DNA of 64,000 nucleotides from Lentzea aerocolonigenes (GTDB taxonomy: Bacteria; Actinomycetota; Actinomycetes; Mycobacteriales; Pseudonocardiaceae). How positions within the stretch are numbered: position 1 is the first letter of the stretch; each line of letters starts with the position of its first letter. The translations under genes were made by a program, and so were the position numbers. The notes under the pieces are model-generated. The model ran no database searches and was not told the origin of the DNA. It was given only the letters and a program-made list of their open reading frames with translations. The stretch lies in contig NZ_BBOJ01000003.1 of NCBI RefSeq assembly GCF_000974445.1, forward strand, positions 62,001 through 126,000, written 5' to 3'. This document shows, one piece after another, positions 49,458-58,950 of this stretch.

Positions 49458-50581
49458 CGCACCACCCGTGGCAGACCGAGCCCGATGTTCGCGATCAGCT
49501 CGCGCTGGATCTCGTTCACTCCGCCGCCGAACGTCAGCACGAGGTTGCGCCGTGCCTGCACGTCCAGCCACCGGACGAGCTCCGCGTCGCCGCCGTGACG
49601 TCCGACCAGCTCCTCCAGCAGTCTGCCGACGCGCTGTGTGCGGTCCGCGGCGAACACCTTGGTGGCGCTGGCGTCCGCCACCTCGACCTCGCCCGAAGCG
49701 ACCTGCCAGTTGAGCAGCTCGTTCACGCGGTGCACCGCTTTCGCCTCGGCCAACGCCCGTCGCACGTCCGGTTCGTCGAGCAACTTCCGTTCGGCGGCCC
49801 AGCCGTGAACCCGTTCGATCAGCACACCGACTCGTCCGGACGGGCCGAGCATGACGCGTTCGTGGTTGAGCTGGGTGGTGATCAGCCGCCAGCCCTTGTT
49901 CTCCTCGCCGACGCGCCTACCTTCGGGCACATGGACGTCGTTGTAGTAGGTGGCGTTGACGTGGTGCGCGCCGTCGCACGTGATGATGGGCGTCCACGAG
50001 TAGCCGGGATCCTTCGTGTCCACGATCAGGATCGTGATGCCCTTGTGCCGCGAGTCGGGCGTGCCGGTGCGGCAGGCCAGCCACACGTAGTCGGCGTCGT
50101 GCCCGCCCGTCGTGAACGTCTTCTGGCCGTTGACGACGTAGTGATCGTCTTCCCGGACGGCCTTGGTGCGCAACGCGGCGAGGTCCGTGCCCGCGTCCGG
50201 CTCGGTGTAGCCGATGGCGAAGTGGAGGTCGCCCGCGAGGATGCGCGGCAGGAAGAAGTCCTTCTGCTCCTGCGTTCCGAACGCCTGCAACGTCGGTCCG
50301 ACGGTCTGCAGCGTCACGTACGGCAGGGGGACGTCCGCGCGCGCCGCCTCGTTGACGAAGATCTGCTGCTCGACCGGCCCGAAGCCCTTGCCGCCGTACT
50401 CCCGCGGCCAGCCGACGCCTAGCCGTCCGTCGCGGCCGAGCCTGCGCACGAGCTCCCGGTAGGTCGTGCCGTGGCGTTCGGTCAGCATCGCCTCGCGTTC
50501 CGCGTCGGACATGAGGTTCGCGAAGTACTCGCGCAGCTCGTCCCGCAGCTTTCGCTGTTCGGCGGTGAGGTCAATGAACAT
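49454..50581 (-). CDS. chsE2: Steroid acyl-CoA dehydrogenase subunit ChsE2 (FadE29)
   Basis: A 375-residue acyl-CoA dehydrogenase with YTEPDAGTDLAALRTKA, KTFTTGGHDADYVWLACRT and GGGVNEIQRELIANIGLGLPR. With ChsE1 it makes an alpha2beta2 enzyme that dehydrogenates 3-oxo-pregn-4-ene-20-carboxyl-CoA, the last three-carbon side chain. Identity rests on its place beside a short FadE gene and chsH2-chsH1-ltp2. It overlaps chsE1 by 11 bp. Confidence 0.92.
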   Translation of the reverse strand: MFIDLTAEQRKLRDELREYFANLMSDAEREAMLTERHGTTYRELVRRLGRDGRLGVGWPREYGGKGFGPVEQQIFVNEAARADVPLPYVTLQTVGPTLQAFGTQEQKDFFLPRILAGDLHFAIGYTEPDAGTDLAALRTKAVREDDHYVVNGQKTFTTGGHDADYVWLACRTGTPDSRHKGITILIVDTKDPGYSWTPIITCDGAHHVNATYYNDVHVPEGRRVGEENKGWRLITTQLNHERVMLGPSGRVGVLIERVHGWAAERKLLDEPDVRRALAEAKAVHRVNELLNWQVASGEVEVADASATKVFAADRTQRVGRLLEELVGRHGGDAELVRWLDVQARRNLVLTFGGGVNEIQRELIANIGLGLPRVVR

Positions 50582-51533
50582 CGATGGCCCCCAAGCGGTG
50601 CTCCACTCCGCCGACGAACCGCGTCAGCTCCTTGGCCATGCCGTAGTACCGGTGCATCGGGTAGGTGATGTCGAGGCCGAGTCCGCCGTGCAGGTGGTGG
50701 CACGTGTGGACGGCGGGCAGCGCCTCGGCCGCGAGCCAGTAGGCGGCGGTGTCGAGATCGTTGTCGTCGAGGCTCCAGCAGGCCGCCAGGGTGGCGAGGT
50801 GCAGCGTGCGGGCGGCGATGTAGACGTCCGCGACCTGAGACGCCGCTGCTTGGAAGGTCGCCAGCGGCTTGCCGAACTGGTGACGGGTGCCGACGTGCCG
50901 CACGGTGAGGTCGAGCGCGCCGGCGAGAACACCGTCCGCGACCGCGCAGGCACCGGCGAGGGCGAACCGGCGCAGGTCAGCGGCCGAGCCCTTCAGCTCT
51001 TCACCGCGAGCGCCTTCGAAACGCACTGTTCCGTCCGATGTGGACACACCTGGTTGTGCGGGATCAACGACGAAAACTCCGCTGTCGGTGCTGACGAGAA
51101 TTCGTCGCGCCTCACCGGCGTGCGGCACGTTGATCTTCACGCCGGTGATCCCGTCCGGCCCGGCCGTGGTGCTCGGGGTGGCCGGCAGTGGTGCCGACGG
51201 TTCGCTCAGCGCCGCGGTCAGCACCGCGTGCTGTTCGGTCACCAGTGGCAGCAAGGTGTCCTGCTGCTCCGGAGTCCCGTGCCGGACGATCGGCAGCACG
51301 CCCAGCGCGAGGGTCGCCAGCGCCGGAACGTCCGCCGCCCGCCGTCCGACCTCGGTGAGCAGCACGGCTGTCTCCAGCACACCGAGTCCATCACCGCCAA
51401 GTCGTTCCGGAACGGCGAGGGACAGCAATCCCGCTTCCCCCAAGGCCTTCCAGGGGGTGTCGCTCTCCCTGCCCAGCACGTCGGCCGCCAGCCGGGCGAT
51501 CTCCCGCTGGGTGTCGTCGAGCTCGAAATCCAT
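50571..51533 (-). CDS. chsE1: Steroid acyl-CoA dehydrogenase subunit ChsE1 (FadE28)
   Basis: A 320-residue short FadE-like protein from ATG 51533 (TGATG overlap with fadE34). It has VRHVGTRHQFGKPLATFQAAASQVADVY and a histidine-rich HTCHHLHGGLGLDITYPMHRYY near the C-terminus. ChsE1 is the partner of ChsE2 in the heterotetramer. The larger open frame covering this region upstream is a shadow of fadE34. Confidence 0.91.
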   Translation of the reverse strand: MDFELDDTQREIARLAADVLGRESDTPWKALGEAGLLSLAVPERLGGDGLGVLETAVLLTEVGRRAADVPALATLALGVLPIVRHGTPEQQDTLLPLVTEQHAVLTAALSEPSAPLPATPSTTAGPDGITGVKINVPHAGEARRILVSTDSGVFVVDPAQPGVSTSDGTVRFEGARGEELKGSAADLRRFALAGACAVADGVLAGALDLTVRHVGTRHQFGKPLATFQAAASQVADVYIAARTLHLATLAACWSLDDNDLDTAAYWLAAEALPAVHTCHHLHGGLGLDITYPMHRYYGMAKELTRFVGGVEHRLGAIDVH

Positions 51534-53434
51534 CAAGACTCCCTGGGTAGACCGAGAATCCGTTCTCCGGCGAGGTTCATCAACACCTGTGTCGTCCCTC
51601 CCGCGATGCTCAGGCACCGCGTCAGCAGGAACTCGTGGACCAGCTCGCCGTCGACGGCGGCGTCCGGACCGAGCAGCTCCACGGCGAACTCGGCGACGTC
51701 CTGCCGGTGCCGCACTCCGACGAGCTTGCGCACACTGGACTCCGCGCCCGGCTCCTGCCCGCTCAGCACCCGCAGGTTCGCCCGCAGGTCCAGCACCGAC
51801 ACCGCGAGACCTTCCGCGACGAGCGCCCCGAGCCGTTCCGCGTGATCCGCGGCGGCCGGAGATTTCAGAACCTGTTCCAGTGCCTCGCCCAGCGACGAAC
51901 CGCGACCCATCGCCACCCGCTCGTTGGCGAGCGTCGTGCGGGCGAGCCGCCAGCCGTCGTTCACCTCGCCGACCACGCAGTCGTCCGGCACGAACACGTC
52001 GTCCAGGAACACCTCGTTGAACCGCGCGTCGCCGGTGATCTCCCGCAACGGCCTCACCTCGACACCCTGCGACCGCATGTCGACGAGGAAGTACGTGATG
52101 CCCTTGTGCTTGGGCACCGAGGAGTCCGTGCGGGCCAGGCAGATCGCCCAGTCGGCCTGGTGCGCGAGCGACGTCCACACCTTCTGACCGGTGAGCCGCC
52201 AGCCGCCGTCGACCTGGTGAGCCTTGGTGCGCAACGACGCGAGGTCCGAACCGGCCTCCGGTTCGCTGAACAGCTGGCACCAGGTGATCTCGCCGCTCAA
52301 CGTCGGGCGCACGAACCGTTCCTGCTGCTCGGCGGTGCCGTGACGCAGGATCGTCGGCCCGGCCCAGCCCCCGATGATCAGGTCGGGCCTGCGCACACCG
52401 GCGCGGGCGAACTCGTCGTCGATCACCATCTGCCGCGCCGGTCCGGCGTCCAGCCCGTACGGCCGGGGCCAGTGCGGCACGAGGAAACCGCTGTCCGCCA
52501 GCCGTTCCCGTTGCGCGGCGGGGTCCAGCGCGGCGATCTCCTCCGCGAACGCCCGCACCTCGGGATCGGACTCGATCTGGACGTTGTGGGACCTGCGCGC
52601 CCCGGCCAGCGCCAGCTCGGCGACCCGTCGGCGCCACCGCGCGACACCGCCCGCGAGCTGTTGCAACGCCAGCGCCCGGCGCAGGTAGCGGTGCGCGTCG
52701 TGTTCCCAGGTGAAGCCGATGCCGCCCAGCACCTGGATGCAGTCCTTGGCGTTGCGCACAGCCGCGTCGAACGCCACGGCGGCCGCCACCGCCGCGGCCA
52801 GCGGGTGCTCGTCCTCGCCGACGGAACTGGCCGCGTCCCACGCGACCGAGCTCGCCTGCTCCGCGCGGCACAGCATTTCCACGCACAGGTGCTTCACGGC
52901 CTGGAACGACCCGATGACACGCCCGAACTGCTGACGTTGTTTCGCGTACTCGACGGCGGTGTTCAGACACCACGCCGCCACCCCGCTCGCCTCGGCCGCC
53001 ATCAGCGTCACCGCGAGGTCGGTCGGATCGGCGATCTCGACGCCGGGCTCGGTGACCACCACCGAACCGAGCGAACGGGACAGGTCCACGGGCTGAAGCT
53101 CGGTCACCTGACCAGCGGGAACGAGCCGCCACGAGTCCGTTTTGACCAGCACGTGCGTCGCCTCCGCCGCGCCCACCACGTGCTCCGGCGAGAACCCGAA
53201 CCCCGCGACCCCGTCGAAGTCCGGGACCAGCACGGACACCAGCGCCGTGGGCAGCAACGGCCCCGGCACGAGGTTCTCGGCGGCCCGCTCCAGCATCACC
53301 GCGAGATCGGCGACCGTGCCGCCTTCCCGCGTCACCTCGAAGAACCCGACCCGGACGAGATCAGCCCACTCGCCCTTGGCCGCGTCCACGCTGTCCCGCA
53401 ACGCTCGTTGTTCCCCGGTCGTGGCGATCGGCAT
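51533..53434 (-). CDS. fadE34: Fused acyl-CoA dehydrogenase FadE34 (ChsE3)
   Basis: The 633-residue protein is two FadE halves in one chain: a ChsE1-like first half (to about 290, with RQQFGRVIGSFQAVKHLCVEM and LGGIGFTWEHDAHRYLRRA) and a ChsE2-like second half with SEPEAGSDLASLRTKAHQV, KVWTSLAHQADW and a C-terminal GGTTQVLMNLAGERILGLPR. FadE34 acts on a five-carbon side chain (chol-4-en-24-oyl-CoA) and lies opposite kstR in mycobacteria, as here. A full KstR box is 31 bases upstream of its ATG. Confidence 0.93.
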   Translation of the reverse strand: MPIATTGEQRALRDSVDAAKGEWADLVRVGFFEVTREGGTVADLAVMLERAAENLVPGPLLPTALVSVLVPDFDGVAGFGFSPEHVVGAAEATHVLVKTDSWRLVPAGQVTELQPVDLSRSLGSVVVTEPGVEIADPTDLAVTLMAAEASGVAAWCLNTAVEYAKQRQQFGRVIGSFQAVKHLCVEMLCRAEQASSVAWDAASSVGEDEHPLAAAVAAAVAFDAAVRNAKDCIQVLGGIGFTWEHDAHRYLRRALALQQLAGGVARWRRRVAELALAGARRSHNVQIESDPEVRAFAEEIAALDPAAQRERLADSGFLVPHWPRPYGLDAGPARQMVIDDEFARAGVRRPDLIIGGWAGPTILRHGTAEQQERFVRPTLSGEITWCQLFSEPEAGSDLASLRTKAHQVDGGWRLTGQKVWTSLAHQADWAICLARTDSSVPKHKGITYFLVDMRSQGVEVRPLREITGDARFNEVFLDDVFVPDDCVVGEVNDGWRLARTTLANERVAMGRGSSLGEALEQVLKSPAAADHAERLGALVAEGLAVSVLDLRANLRVLSGQEPGAESSVRKLVGVRHRQDVAEFAVELLGPDAAVDGELVHEFLLTRCLSIAGGTTQVLMNLAGERILGLPRES

Positions 53435-53464
53435 GCGGCCTCCTCCAATACGTGAAGGAGTTTA

Positions 53465-53478
53465 TAGAACGTGTTCTA
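53465..53478. promoter_or_regulatory. KstR operator, fadE34 side
   Basis: TAGAACGTGTTCTA is the strongest box in the window, fitting the consensus with symmetrical arms TAGAAC and GTTCTA. It lies in the 126-bp gap between fadE34 and kstR, nearer fadE34. Confidence 0.87.
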
Positions 53479-53532
53479 ATTCGGGCAACAGATCATGGCT
53501 GGGAAACCGATCTAGTACGATGAGGAGGCAGC

Positions 53533-53546
53533 TGCAACACGTTCCA
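53533..53546. promoter_or_regulatory. KstR operator, kstR autoregulatory side
   Basis: TGCAACACGTTCCA matches TNNAACNNGTTNNA and overlaps the purine-rich ribosome-site region just before kstR. It is 68 bp from the fadE34-side box and probably mediates autorepression. Confidence 0.78.
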
Positions 53547-53560
53547 GGAGGATCATCTCC

Positions 53561-54169
53561 GTGTCACCTTCGAAGTCGCGCACCGACGCACTCATGGCGG
53601 GCGAGGAGCTCAGCTCCGTCGCCCAGCGCGAGCGTCGCAAGCGGATCGTCGACGCGACCATCGCGCTGGCGTCCAAGGGCGGGTTCGACGCCGTCCAGAT
53701 GCGCGCGGTCGCGGACAGGGCGGACGTCGCGCTGGGCACGTTGTACCGCTACTTCCCGTCGAAGGTCCACCTGCTCGTGTCCAGCCTCGCCGTGGAGCTG
53801 GAGCGCGCGCAGGAGAAGATGGACCGCACCACGGTCCCCGGCGACAGCGCCTACGAGCGCGTGCTGTTCGTGCTCGGCCGCATCACCAGGGGCCTGCAGC
53901 GCAACCCGCACCTCACCGAGGCGATGACGCGCGCGTTCACCTTCGCCGACGCCTCCGCGGGCGCCGAGGTCGACCGCGTCGCGTGGCTCATGGAGAGCAT
54001 GTTCACCAAGGCGATGAGCGACGACGCGCCGACGGACGAGCAGAAGGCGATCGCGCGGGTGATCGGCGACGTGTGGCTGTCGAACCTGGTCGCCTGGGTG
54101 ACGCGGCGGGCCACGGCGACCGATGTCGCGAACCGGCTCGAGCTGACGGTGCGGCTGCTGCTGAAGTGA
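53561..54169 (+). CDS. kstR: TetR-family cholesterol-regulon repressor KstR
   Basis: The 202-residue protein has the helix-turn-helix VQMRAVADRADVALGTLYRYFPSKVHLLVSSL, nearly the sequence I recall for mycobacterial KstR, and the conserved RNPHLTEAMTRAFTFADASAG and DVWLSNLVAWVTRRATATDV. KstR represses side-chain and ring A/B genes and is relieved by 3-oxo-steroid CoA thioesters. GTG 53561 follows AGGAGG; an internal ATG at about residue 12 is an alternative. A KstR box just upstream indicates autoregulation. Confidence 0.95.
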   Translation: MSPSKSRTDALMAGEELSSVAQRERRKRIVDATIALASKGGFDAVQMRAVADRADVALGTLYRYFPSKVHLLVSSLAVELERAQEKMDRTTVPGDSAYERVLFVLGRITRGLQRNPHLTEAMTRAFTFADASAGAEVDRVAWLMESMFTKAMSDDAPTDEQKAIARVIGDVWLSNLVAWVTRRATATDVANRLELTVRLLLK

Positions 54170-54344
54170 CTCGGTGACGGGGTGCCAGTCGGGTTTGCCA
54201 ACGCCGCCGCTTCCGACGCCCCGAACCCACAACCCGCCTACCGCTCACACCAACGGCAACACGCCAGCCGTCCAACCCGGACACCTCCACGCCGCCACCA
54301 CCCACCTCGAACCCGCAATCCGCCTCCTGCCCGGTTGATCGGCC

Positions 54345-54350
54345 TACCCT
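54345..54350 (+). promoter_or_regulatory. Candidate -10 element for a leaderless STAND gene
   Basis: TACCCT fits the actinobacterial TAnnnT -10 pattern and ends 6 bases before the GTG at 54357, a distance typical of leaderless transcripts. No ribosome-binding site is visible before the GTG. The stretch 54170-54344 shows no gene, only a C-rich low-complexity segment. Confidence 0.45.
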
Positions 54351-54356
54351 GGGCAG

Positions 54357-57300
54357 GTGCAGCGGATCCGTGTGTTCCTGTCCTCCCCGGGGGACGTCGC
54401 TGACGAACGCGCGATCGCCCTGGAAGTGCTCGACCGGCTCCCGTACGAGCCGGCGTTGCGCGGACGGGTGGCGCTCGAGGTCGTCGCGTGGGACAAGCCC
54501 GGCGCCGGCGCCCCGATCCTCGCCACGCGCACCCCGCAGGCCTCGATCGACAGCGGCCTCCCACGGCCGCGGGACTGCGACGTGGTCGTGGTGCTGTTCT
54601 GGGCGCGGATGGGCACTCCGCTGCCGTTCCCCGACTACCAGCGGGCCGACGGTCAGCCGTACGCGTCGGGCACCGAGTGGGAGTTCGAGGACGGCGTGAG
54701 CGGCAGCGGCCAGGTGCTGCTCTACCGGCGCACGACCGAGGTGTCGATCAAACTCTCCGACCCGGAGCGCGCGGACAAGGAGCGTCAGTACGACCTGGTG
54801 CAGGACTTCTTCGCGCGGTTGAAGGACCCCGCGACCGGCGCGATCCTGCGCGGGTACAAGGAGTACACGGCTCCCGAGCACTTCCGCGACGAGCTCACCA
54901 CCGACCTGCGCGAGGTGCTGCACCGGCTGGTCGTCGGACCGGCCGGGAAGGACACGGGTCCGCGGTGGCAGGGGTCGCCGTTTCCCGGACTGCGGTCGTT
55001 CACGCCGAAGGACGCGCCGATCTACTTCGGACGCGGCCGCGAGACCGACGAGCTGGTCAGCCGGGTCGACGCCAGCCGGTTCGTGGCGGTGGTCGGCGCC
55101 AGCGGTTCCGGGAAGTCCTCGCTGGTGGGCGCGGGGCTGATCCCCCGGCTGGCCGCGCGCGGGTGGACCGTGCCCGAGCACAACGGGAAGCAGTGGATCG
55201 GGCCGCGGTTCACGCCCGGCGAGCTGGGCGACAACCCGTTCCTCGCGCTGGCCGCGAAGCTCGGCGGCATCCCGCGCGAGGTGGCGCGCGAGCTGGAGCG
55301 GGGTGATCTCGCCTCGCACCTCGACGGAGAGACGCTGATCTTCGTCGACCAGTTCGAGGAGCTCTTCACCACCGTCGCACCCGATCACGTCGAGCCGTTC
55401 GTGGCCCTGCTCTCCAACCCCGGCCCCGCCCACGTCGTGGCCACCGTCCGATCGGACTTCTACCACCGGTGCCTGGAGATCCCCGCGCTCGCGAAGCTGC
55501 TGGAGACCGGCCAGTTCCCGCTGTCGACCCCGACCGACACCCTGGTCGACATGATCACCAGACCCGCCGAGCGCGCCGGCCTGGAGTTCGACGAGGGACT
55601 GCCCGGCCGGATCCTGGACGACGCGGGCAAGCAACCCGGCACGCTCCCCCTGCTCGCGTACACGCTCGACGAGCTGCACCGCGTCTGCCCCGGCACGCTC
55701 ACCCACAGCGCGTACGAACGGCTCGGCGGCGTCGCGGGCGCGATCGGCACCCGAGCCGAGGACGTGTTCCAGCGCAAGCTCGACGACGCCACCCGCGCCA
55801 CCTTCGACGCCGTGTTCCGCGAGCTCGTCGACATCGACGAACACGGTCACGTCGCCAGGCGCCGCGCCCCACTGTCCACTGTGGTCATGGACCCGTGCGC
55901 CGAGCGGCTCATCGACGTCTTCGTCGAAGCCAGGTTGCTGGTGCGCAGCGCGGACGCCGGCCAGGAACCGGTGGTGTCGGCGGCGCACGAGGCGTTGTTC
56001 GGCAGCTGGGGCCGCCTGCGCCAGTGGATCGAGCTGGCCCAGGACGACCTCGTCCTGCTGCGCCGGGTTCGCGCCGCCGCACGGGAATGGGTCGAGGCCG
56101 GCCGTGCGGACGCCTACCTGTGGCAACACGAACGCCTCGAACCGGTGTACGAGATGATCGCCCGCCTCCAGCCCACCCTCGACCCGGAGCTGGAGCAGTT
56201 CATCAGGCCGGAGCACGAACGTCTGCTGGCGGAGTTCACCTCACCCGCGCTGGAGGGCTACCGGCGGCAGAACATCGCCGACCGCCTCTGCGTCATCGGT
56301 GTGTACGTGGTGCCGGAACTGCTCGACGCCATGCTCACCGGCACACCGGCGGTGCGAACAGCCGCGGCGGCAGCCCTCGCGAGGCTCGCCCCGGCGTCGA
56401 TCACCGGCCTGACCGAGGCCGCGGCACACCACCCGTCAGCCGACGTCCGGCTCGCCGCGCTGAGCGCGTTGCGGCAGACCACGGACCCCCAGGTCGTCCC
56501 CGCACTCGGCCGCGCGTTGCACGACCCCGACGACCGAGTGCGTTCCCTCGCGAACGGCGGCCTGCGCGCCATCGGCGGTGCCGAGGCCCAGTCGATCCTC
56601 GCGGCCGCCGCGAGCGACGCCGACGTCGACATCCGCTGGCAGGCGATCGGCACGCTCGGCGCGTTCGGCGAGGCGGCGGTGAGCCCGTTGCTGCTCGCCA
56701 TGCGCGACAACGACTTCCGCGTGCGCACCGACGCACTCCGCGCCCTGCAGGCGATCTGCGCCGACGCACCCGAACCGCTGATCAGCGCCCTGCGCGACCA
56801 GAGCGCGAGCGTGCGGGCGGCGGCCACCGAGGTGCTGGGCACGCTGGACGAGCGCGCGATCCCGGCGTTGCTGGCGGCGCGGGACGACCTGGACGCCGAC
56901 GTGGCGTGGCGGGTGCGGGACGCGCTGGACACGTTGGGGCACGCCGATCCGGTCGAAGAGTTGATCGGTCAGCTGCCGGACGCCGCCGACGCGTTGGTGC
57001 GGCACGGTGATGCTGCGGTGGCGCCGTTGCAGGCCGTCCTCACGTCGCCACGGCCGAGCGAGGGGCGGGTAGCCGCGGCACGGGCTCTGAGCAGGCTCGG
57101 CGATGCGGGCACCCGTGCACTGGTGGCCGCGTTGCACGACGAACGTCCACGGGTGTGGCTCAGGGCGATGGACGCCTTGGGAACGTGGCCGGGGTCGTTC
57201 CACGACATCCTCGAACTCGAGGGACCGGCGCACGAGGCCGCGGTCGCCTTGCTGATGGAGGACTCAGTCGGCCACGCCCTGTCGATGCTCCAGCACGCGG

Positions 57301-57671
57301 ACGTGCCCACGCGCAGGGCGATGGCAGCCGCGTTCCAGGCCTGGCCTTCTCCCGCGGTGAACGCCGCCTTGGTGCAGCTGCTCGAGGACGACGACAACGC
57401 CGTCCGTCTCGTGGCCGCGCGCAGCATCGGGAAGATCGGCGCGGAGATGTTGCCGTTGCTGGCTCCGCTGGTGAACGACCCGGACGTGCACTACCCGCTG
57501 CAGCTGGCGCTGCGCTGGATCGGCGGCGAGGCCGTGCCGTGGCTGCTGGAGCTCGTCTCCCTGCCCGACCAGCAGGTACAGGAGCTGGCCGTCCGCGCCC
57601 TGTCCAGCATCGGCACACCGGCAGCCGTCTTCGGGCTGGCCGAACGCGGGATCGAGGTTCAGCCGAGGTAG
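54357..57671 (+). CDS. DUF4062-STAND NTPase with HEAT repeats
   Basis: A 1104-residue protein. Residues 1-110 are DUF4062-like (IRVFLSSPGDVADERAIALEV, later GTEWEFEDG), a domain often at the N-terminus of conflict-type NTPases. A STAND-type (nSTAND1-like) NTPase follows from about 207: SPFPGLRSFTPKDAPIYFGR, Walker A GASGSGKSS (247-255), Walker B TLIFVDQFEELF (326-337). From about 650 to the end are HEAT-like helical pairs such as HPSADVRLAALSALRQT, serving as a sensor or scaffold instead of the more usual WD40. Cytoplasmic sensing by oligomerisation is inferred. It converges on the sheath gene. Confidence 0.87.
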   Translation: MQRIRVFLSSPGDVADERAIALEVLDRLPYEPALRGRVALEVVAWDKPGAGAPILATRTPQASIDSGLPRPRDCDVVVVLFWARMGTPLPFPDYQRADGQPYASGTEWEFEDGVSGSGQVLLYRRTTEVSIKLSDPERADKERQYDLVQDFFARLKDPATGAILRGYKEYTAPEHFRDELTTDLREVLHRLVVGPAGKDTGPRWQGSPFPGLRSFTPKDAPIYFGRGRETDELVSRVDASRFVAVVGASGSGKSSLVGAGLIPRLAARGWTVPEHNGKQWIGPRFTPGELGDNPFLALAAKLGGIPREVARELERGDLASHLDGETLIFVDQFEELFTTVAPDHVEPFVALLSNPGPAHVVATVRSDFYHRCLEIPALAKLLETGQFPLSTPTDTLVDMITRPAERAGLEFDEGLPGRILDDAGKQPGTLPLLAYTLDELHRVCPGTLTHSAYERLGGVAGAIGTRAEDVFQRKLDDATRATFDAVFRELVDIDEHGHVARRRAPLSTVVMDPCAERLIDVFVEARLLVRSADAGQEPVVSAAHEALFGSWGRLRQWIELAQDDLVLLRRVRAAAREWVEAGRADAYLWQHERLEPVYEMIARLQPTLDPELEQFIRPEHERLLAEFTSPALEGYRRQNIADRLCVIGVYVVPELLDAMLTGTPAVRTAAAAALARLAPASITGLTEAAAHHPSADVRLAALSALRQTTDPQVVPALGRALHDPDDRVRSLANGGLRAIGGAEAQSILAAAASDADVDIRWQAIGTLGAFGEAAVSPLLLAMRDNDFRVRTDALRALQAICADAPEPLISALRDQSASVRAAATEVLGTLDERAIPALLAARDDLDADVAWRVRDALDTLGHADPVEELIGQLPDAADALVRHGDAAVAPLQAVLTSPRPSEGRVAAARALSRLGDAGTRALVAALHDERPRVWLRAMDALGTWPGSFHDILELEGPAHEAAVALLMEDSVGHALSMLQHADVPTRRAMAAAFQAWPSPAVNAALVQLLEDDDNAVRLVAARSIGKIGAEMLPLLAPLVNDPDVHYPLQLALRWIGGEAVPWLLELVSLPDQQVQELAVRALSSIGTPAAVFGLAERGIEVQPR

Positions 57672-58828
57672 TAGACCACCCGGAAGAACGACTGCGCTTG
57701 CCCGACGGTGATGCCGCACTCGGCGACGATCTGGTTCGCGTCCCTGCTCTCGGCAGGGTTCGCGGCGTCGTCGCAGCGCACGGAGTAGGCCTCGGCCGCT
57801 GTATCGCCCTCCAGCACACCCGCCCGCCACAACAGTCCGAAGAACTCGTCCAGGGCACCTTCGATCCGCTGGAGCAGCCCTTCGTCGCGGGCGTTCTCGA
57901 AGATCACCCAGCTCGTGCCCGAAACGATGTTGCGGCCGATGAAGTTCATCAGCCGCCGACGGTTCAGCTGCCGCCACTCCGGCTCGCTCGTCAGCGTGCG
58001 CGCACCCCACACCCGGATGCCGCTCGCCATGGAGACCACGCAGTTGATGCCCCAGGGATGGAGGATGTCCTGCTCCATCTTCATGAGGTCCAGCTCCAGC
58101 CCGAGGACACCCCGTAGTTCGAGGTTCGCGGCCTGGCGGTGCGGCCCGCGCAGCAGATCGGACCGCGCGAAGGCACCCGCGACGTGACCGCACGGCGGCA
58201 CGGACACCAGACCGGTGCGGTCGAAGACCCGCAGCCACGGGAAGTAGAGCGCCGCGAACTTCGAGTCGTAGCCGCGCTTGGTCCGCCAGTCCCTGACCTG
58301 CTCCGCGCTGAGCCCCTGCGGCGGGTCGAAGAGCGCGATGCGGTCACCCATCAACTCGCAGTGCGCCATGAGGATCATCCGCGCCACGTGCGCGAGCTCG
58401 TCGTCCTCGGGCAGGTCCGGCATGCACACGGTGGAGACGTCCTCGATGCGCTCCAGCATCGAGGAGGCCTCGCGGACGTCATCGGTCGGAACGATCCAGC
58501 ACCCCGTGCCGCCGTTCTCGAAGAAGCCCTGCACGGCACGCGGCATGTGCCTGTTCTCTTCGTAGAACTGGCGGACGTACGCGTTCCAGCTCGTCACGAA
58601 CGCCGGTTCGGTGTGCTCCCCTCTGGACACGCGGCCGATGAACGCGGCGACCGAGTGTTCGGCCAGCCACTTGGCGGGAATGCCCGGCTTCAGCGGCCGC
58701 GACGGCTCGTAGGGACGGCGCAGCCGCGGACTCTTGAAGGAGTCCGCCTCCGTCTCCTCGACGTAGACGCCGGGACGCAGGTAGAAGGGCACGCGCACAT
58801 CGTGACAGCTCAACGGCGTAAGCGTCAT
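57659..58828 (-). CDS. Orphan contractile-tail sheath protein
   Basis: A 389-residue protein with the tail-sheath signature: YLRPGVYVEETEADSF at the N-terminus, SVAAFIGRVSRGEHTEPAFVTSW and AVQGFFENGGTGCWIVP, and near the C-terminus EWRQLNRRRLMNFIGRNIV followed by WVIFENA, matching sheath subunits of contractile phage tails and extracellular injection systems. No tube, baseplate, spike or ATPase loader is nearby, so it may be a domesticated sheath-like assembly or a remnant. ATG 58828 lacks a good ribosome site; an in-frame GTG 12 codons on is possible. It overlaps the STAND gene end by 13 bp. Confidence 0.85.
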   Translation of the reverse strand: MTLTPLSCHDVRVPFYLRPGVYVEETEADSFKSPRLRRPYEPSRPLKPGIPAKWLAEHSVAAFIGRVSRGEHTEPAFVTSWNAYVRQFYEENRHMPRAVQGFFENGGTGCWIVPTDDVREASSMLERIEDVSTVCMPDLPEDDELAHVARMILMAHCELMGDRIALFDPPQGLSAEQVRDWRTKRGYDSKFAALYFPWLRVFDRTGLVSVPPCGHVAGAFARSDLLRGPHRQAANLELRGVLGLELDLMKMEQDILHPWGINCVVSMASGIRVWGARTLTSEPEWRQLNRRRLMNFIGRNIVSGTSWVIFENARDEGLLQRIEGALDEFFGLLWRAGVLEGDTAAEAYSVRCDDAANPAESRDANQIVAECGITVGQAQSFFRVVYYLG

Positions 58829-58909
58829 GATCTCGGGCGTGCGCGTGTTCCTCGGTCATCGGACCGCCCAGCGCTCGTCCCGGGGAATGACACGCCGGTC
58901 ACCCCACCG

Positions 58910-58943
58910 AATGATGCGAGCGCATCGTTCACCCGAATAGCGT
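58910..58943 (+). promoter_or_regulatory. Palindromic operator and -10 element before MmpS-like gene
   Basis: AATGATGCG-AG-CGCATCGTT (58910-58929) is an inverted repeat with 8 of 9 matching positions, located where a -35 would be. TAGCGT (58938-58943) ends 7 bases before the GTG at 58951, suggesting a leaderless transcript. The remainder of 58829-58950 shows no gene. Confidence 0.5.
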
Positions 58944-58950
58944 ATGCGCC

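Noticed and set aside
57659..58828. Prophage or complete contractile injection system
   Set aside because: No tube, baseplate, spike, capsid, integrase or lysis genes lie within several kilobases; only the sheath is present.
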